Assembly: GCA_028565635.1 (NCBI GenBank)
Contig: JAOXYB010005234.1
Location: 1-20,232, forward strand
Source of the DNA: Phoronis ovalis
Taxonomy: Eukaryota; Phoronida; Phoronidae
Reading direction: 5' to 3'
DNA: 20,232 bases
The notes beneath the pieces are model-generated. The model had not been told where the DNA came from and made no database searches. It saw nothing but the letters and a program-made list of their open reading frames with translations. This document shows positions 19,814-20,232 of this stretch, piece after piece. The number at the start of each line of letters is the position of its first letter. Position 1 is the first letter of the stretch. Position numbers and translations under genes: made by a program.

Positions 19814-20232
19814 TCTGGAGGAGGCTTATGTGTATGTATACGGTCGGATATTCCATGTCAACGCATTACAACCATGGAAACAGCCACTCCAGAGACCGTG
19901 GTGCTGGAGGTACAACCAAATAGAGCTACTAAACATCTATTTGTCACTTTTGTGATGACCTACAACCCTCCAAGTACCCCAAATGCGACTCTCAGTACTG
20001 AACTCTCCAACATAGTTGAGAGGGCACAAATCTCCTACCAATATGTATGGATAATCGGTGATTTAAACTGTGACATCTTGGTTAAATCCAAAGGCGAACC
20101 CGTAGTAGATTTGTGTGATATGCACGATATGACTCAACTAATTTGTGAACTATACTACTATTCATGGACCTTCACTAATCGACGTCATAATCACCACACA
20201 TCCAGATCTGTGTGCAACTTCTGGAACAGAAA
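19814..20232 (+). pseudogene. Non-LTR retrotransposon endonuclease-domain fragment (cut by window edge)
   Basis: The frame from 19814 is open to the window end and translates to a degraded apurinic-type endonuclease/exonuclease-phosphatase domain. It shows GGGLCVCIRSDIPC near 19817-19858, then LFVTFVMTYNPPS, then the catalytic-type motif IIGDLNCDIL near 20052-20080, and MTQLICE further on. These match the order seen in LINE ORF2 endonucleases (GGGVxVYIRxDIPC, YRPPS, GDFNxD, LxQLI). In the same frame a TAA at 19811-19813 interrupts what looks like earlier homologous sequence (YRLYFKS, stop, SGGG), so it is treated as broken. The reverse transcriptase, if present, lies beyond the window. The clade (CR1, Jockey, L2 or other) cannot be set. 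Confidence 0.7.

Overview
This window is animal nuclear DNA. It is AT-rich, has long introns with GT..AG ends, and carries three conserved protein-coding genes whose proteins look like those of molluscs or other lophotrochozoans. A bivalve is my best guess, but the species cannot be fixed from the sequence.

Layout. (1) Bases 1-2093: a long non-autonomous repeat element with nested tandem units, inside the last visible intron of the first gene. (2) About 2183-5610, minus strand: an hnRNP F/H-family gene. It has five coding exons plus a probable non-coding first exon, and it runs off the left edge. (3) About 5611-6009: a short head-to-head (divergent) promoter region. (4) 6010-11994, plus strand: a complete four-exon MOB1 gene (Hippo pathway, 216 aa). 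Its intron 2 holds a second copy of the 2-kb element in inverted orientation. (5) 11995-13338: a convergent tail-to-tail gap. (6) 13339-19088, minus strand: a complete nine-exon RBM22 gene (spliceosome, 449 aa), with a third, shorter relative of the element in intron 5. (7) 19089-19813: upstream DNA with no recognised gene. (8) About 19814-20232: a damaged endonuclease domain of a non-LTR retrotransposon, cut by the window edge.

I rebuilt the exon structures by joining splice sites so that reading phase and family motifs are kept throughout. MOB1 gives exactly 651 nt and RBM22 exactly 1350 nt including stops, which supports the models. The two RNA-binding proteins (hnRNP F/H and RBM22) both act in splicing. 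MOB1 is unrelated in function and shares only a promoter region with the hnRNP gene.

The most interesting signal is the repeat family. Three copies sit in introns of three different genes. All point the same way relative to host transcription, and their hairpin end lies only about 90-160 nt downstream of a 5' splice site. The second signal is a dense cluster of G-runs (sense strand) with decoy 5' splice sites in the hnRNP F/H gene. Because hnRNP F/H proteins bind G-runs, this suggests self-regulation. No completely new protein system was seen.
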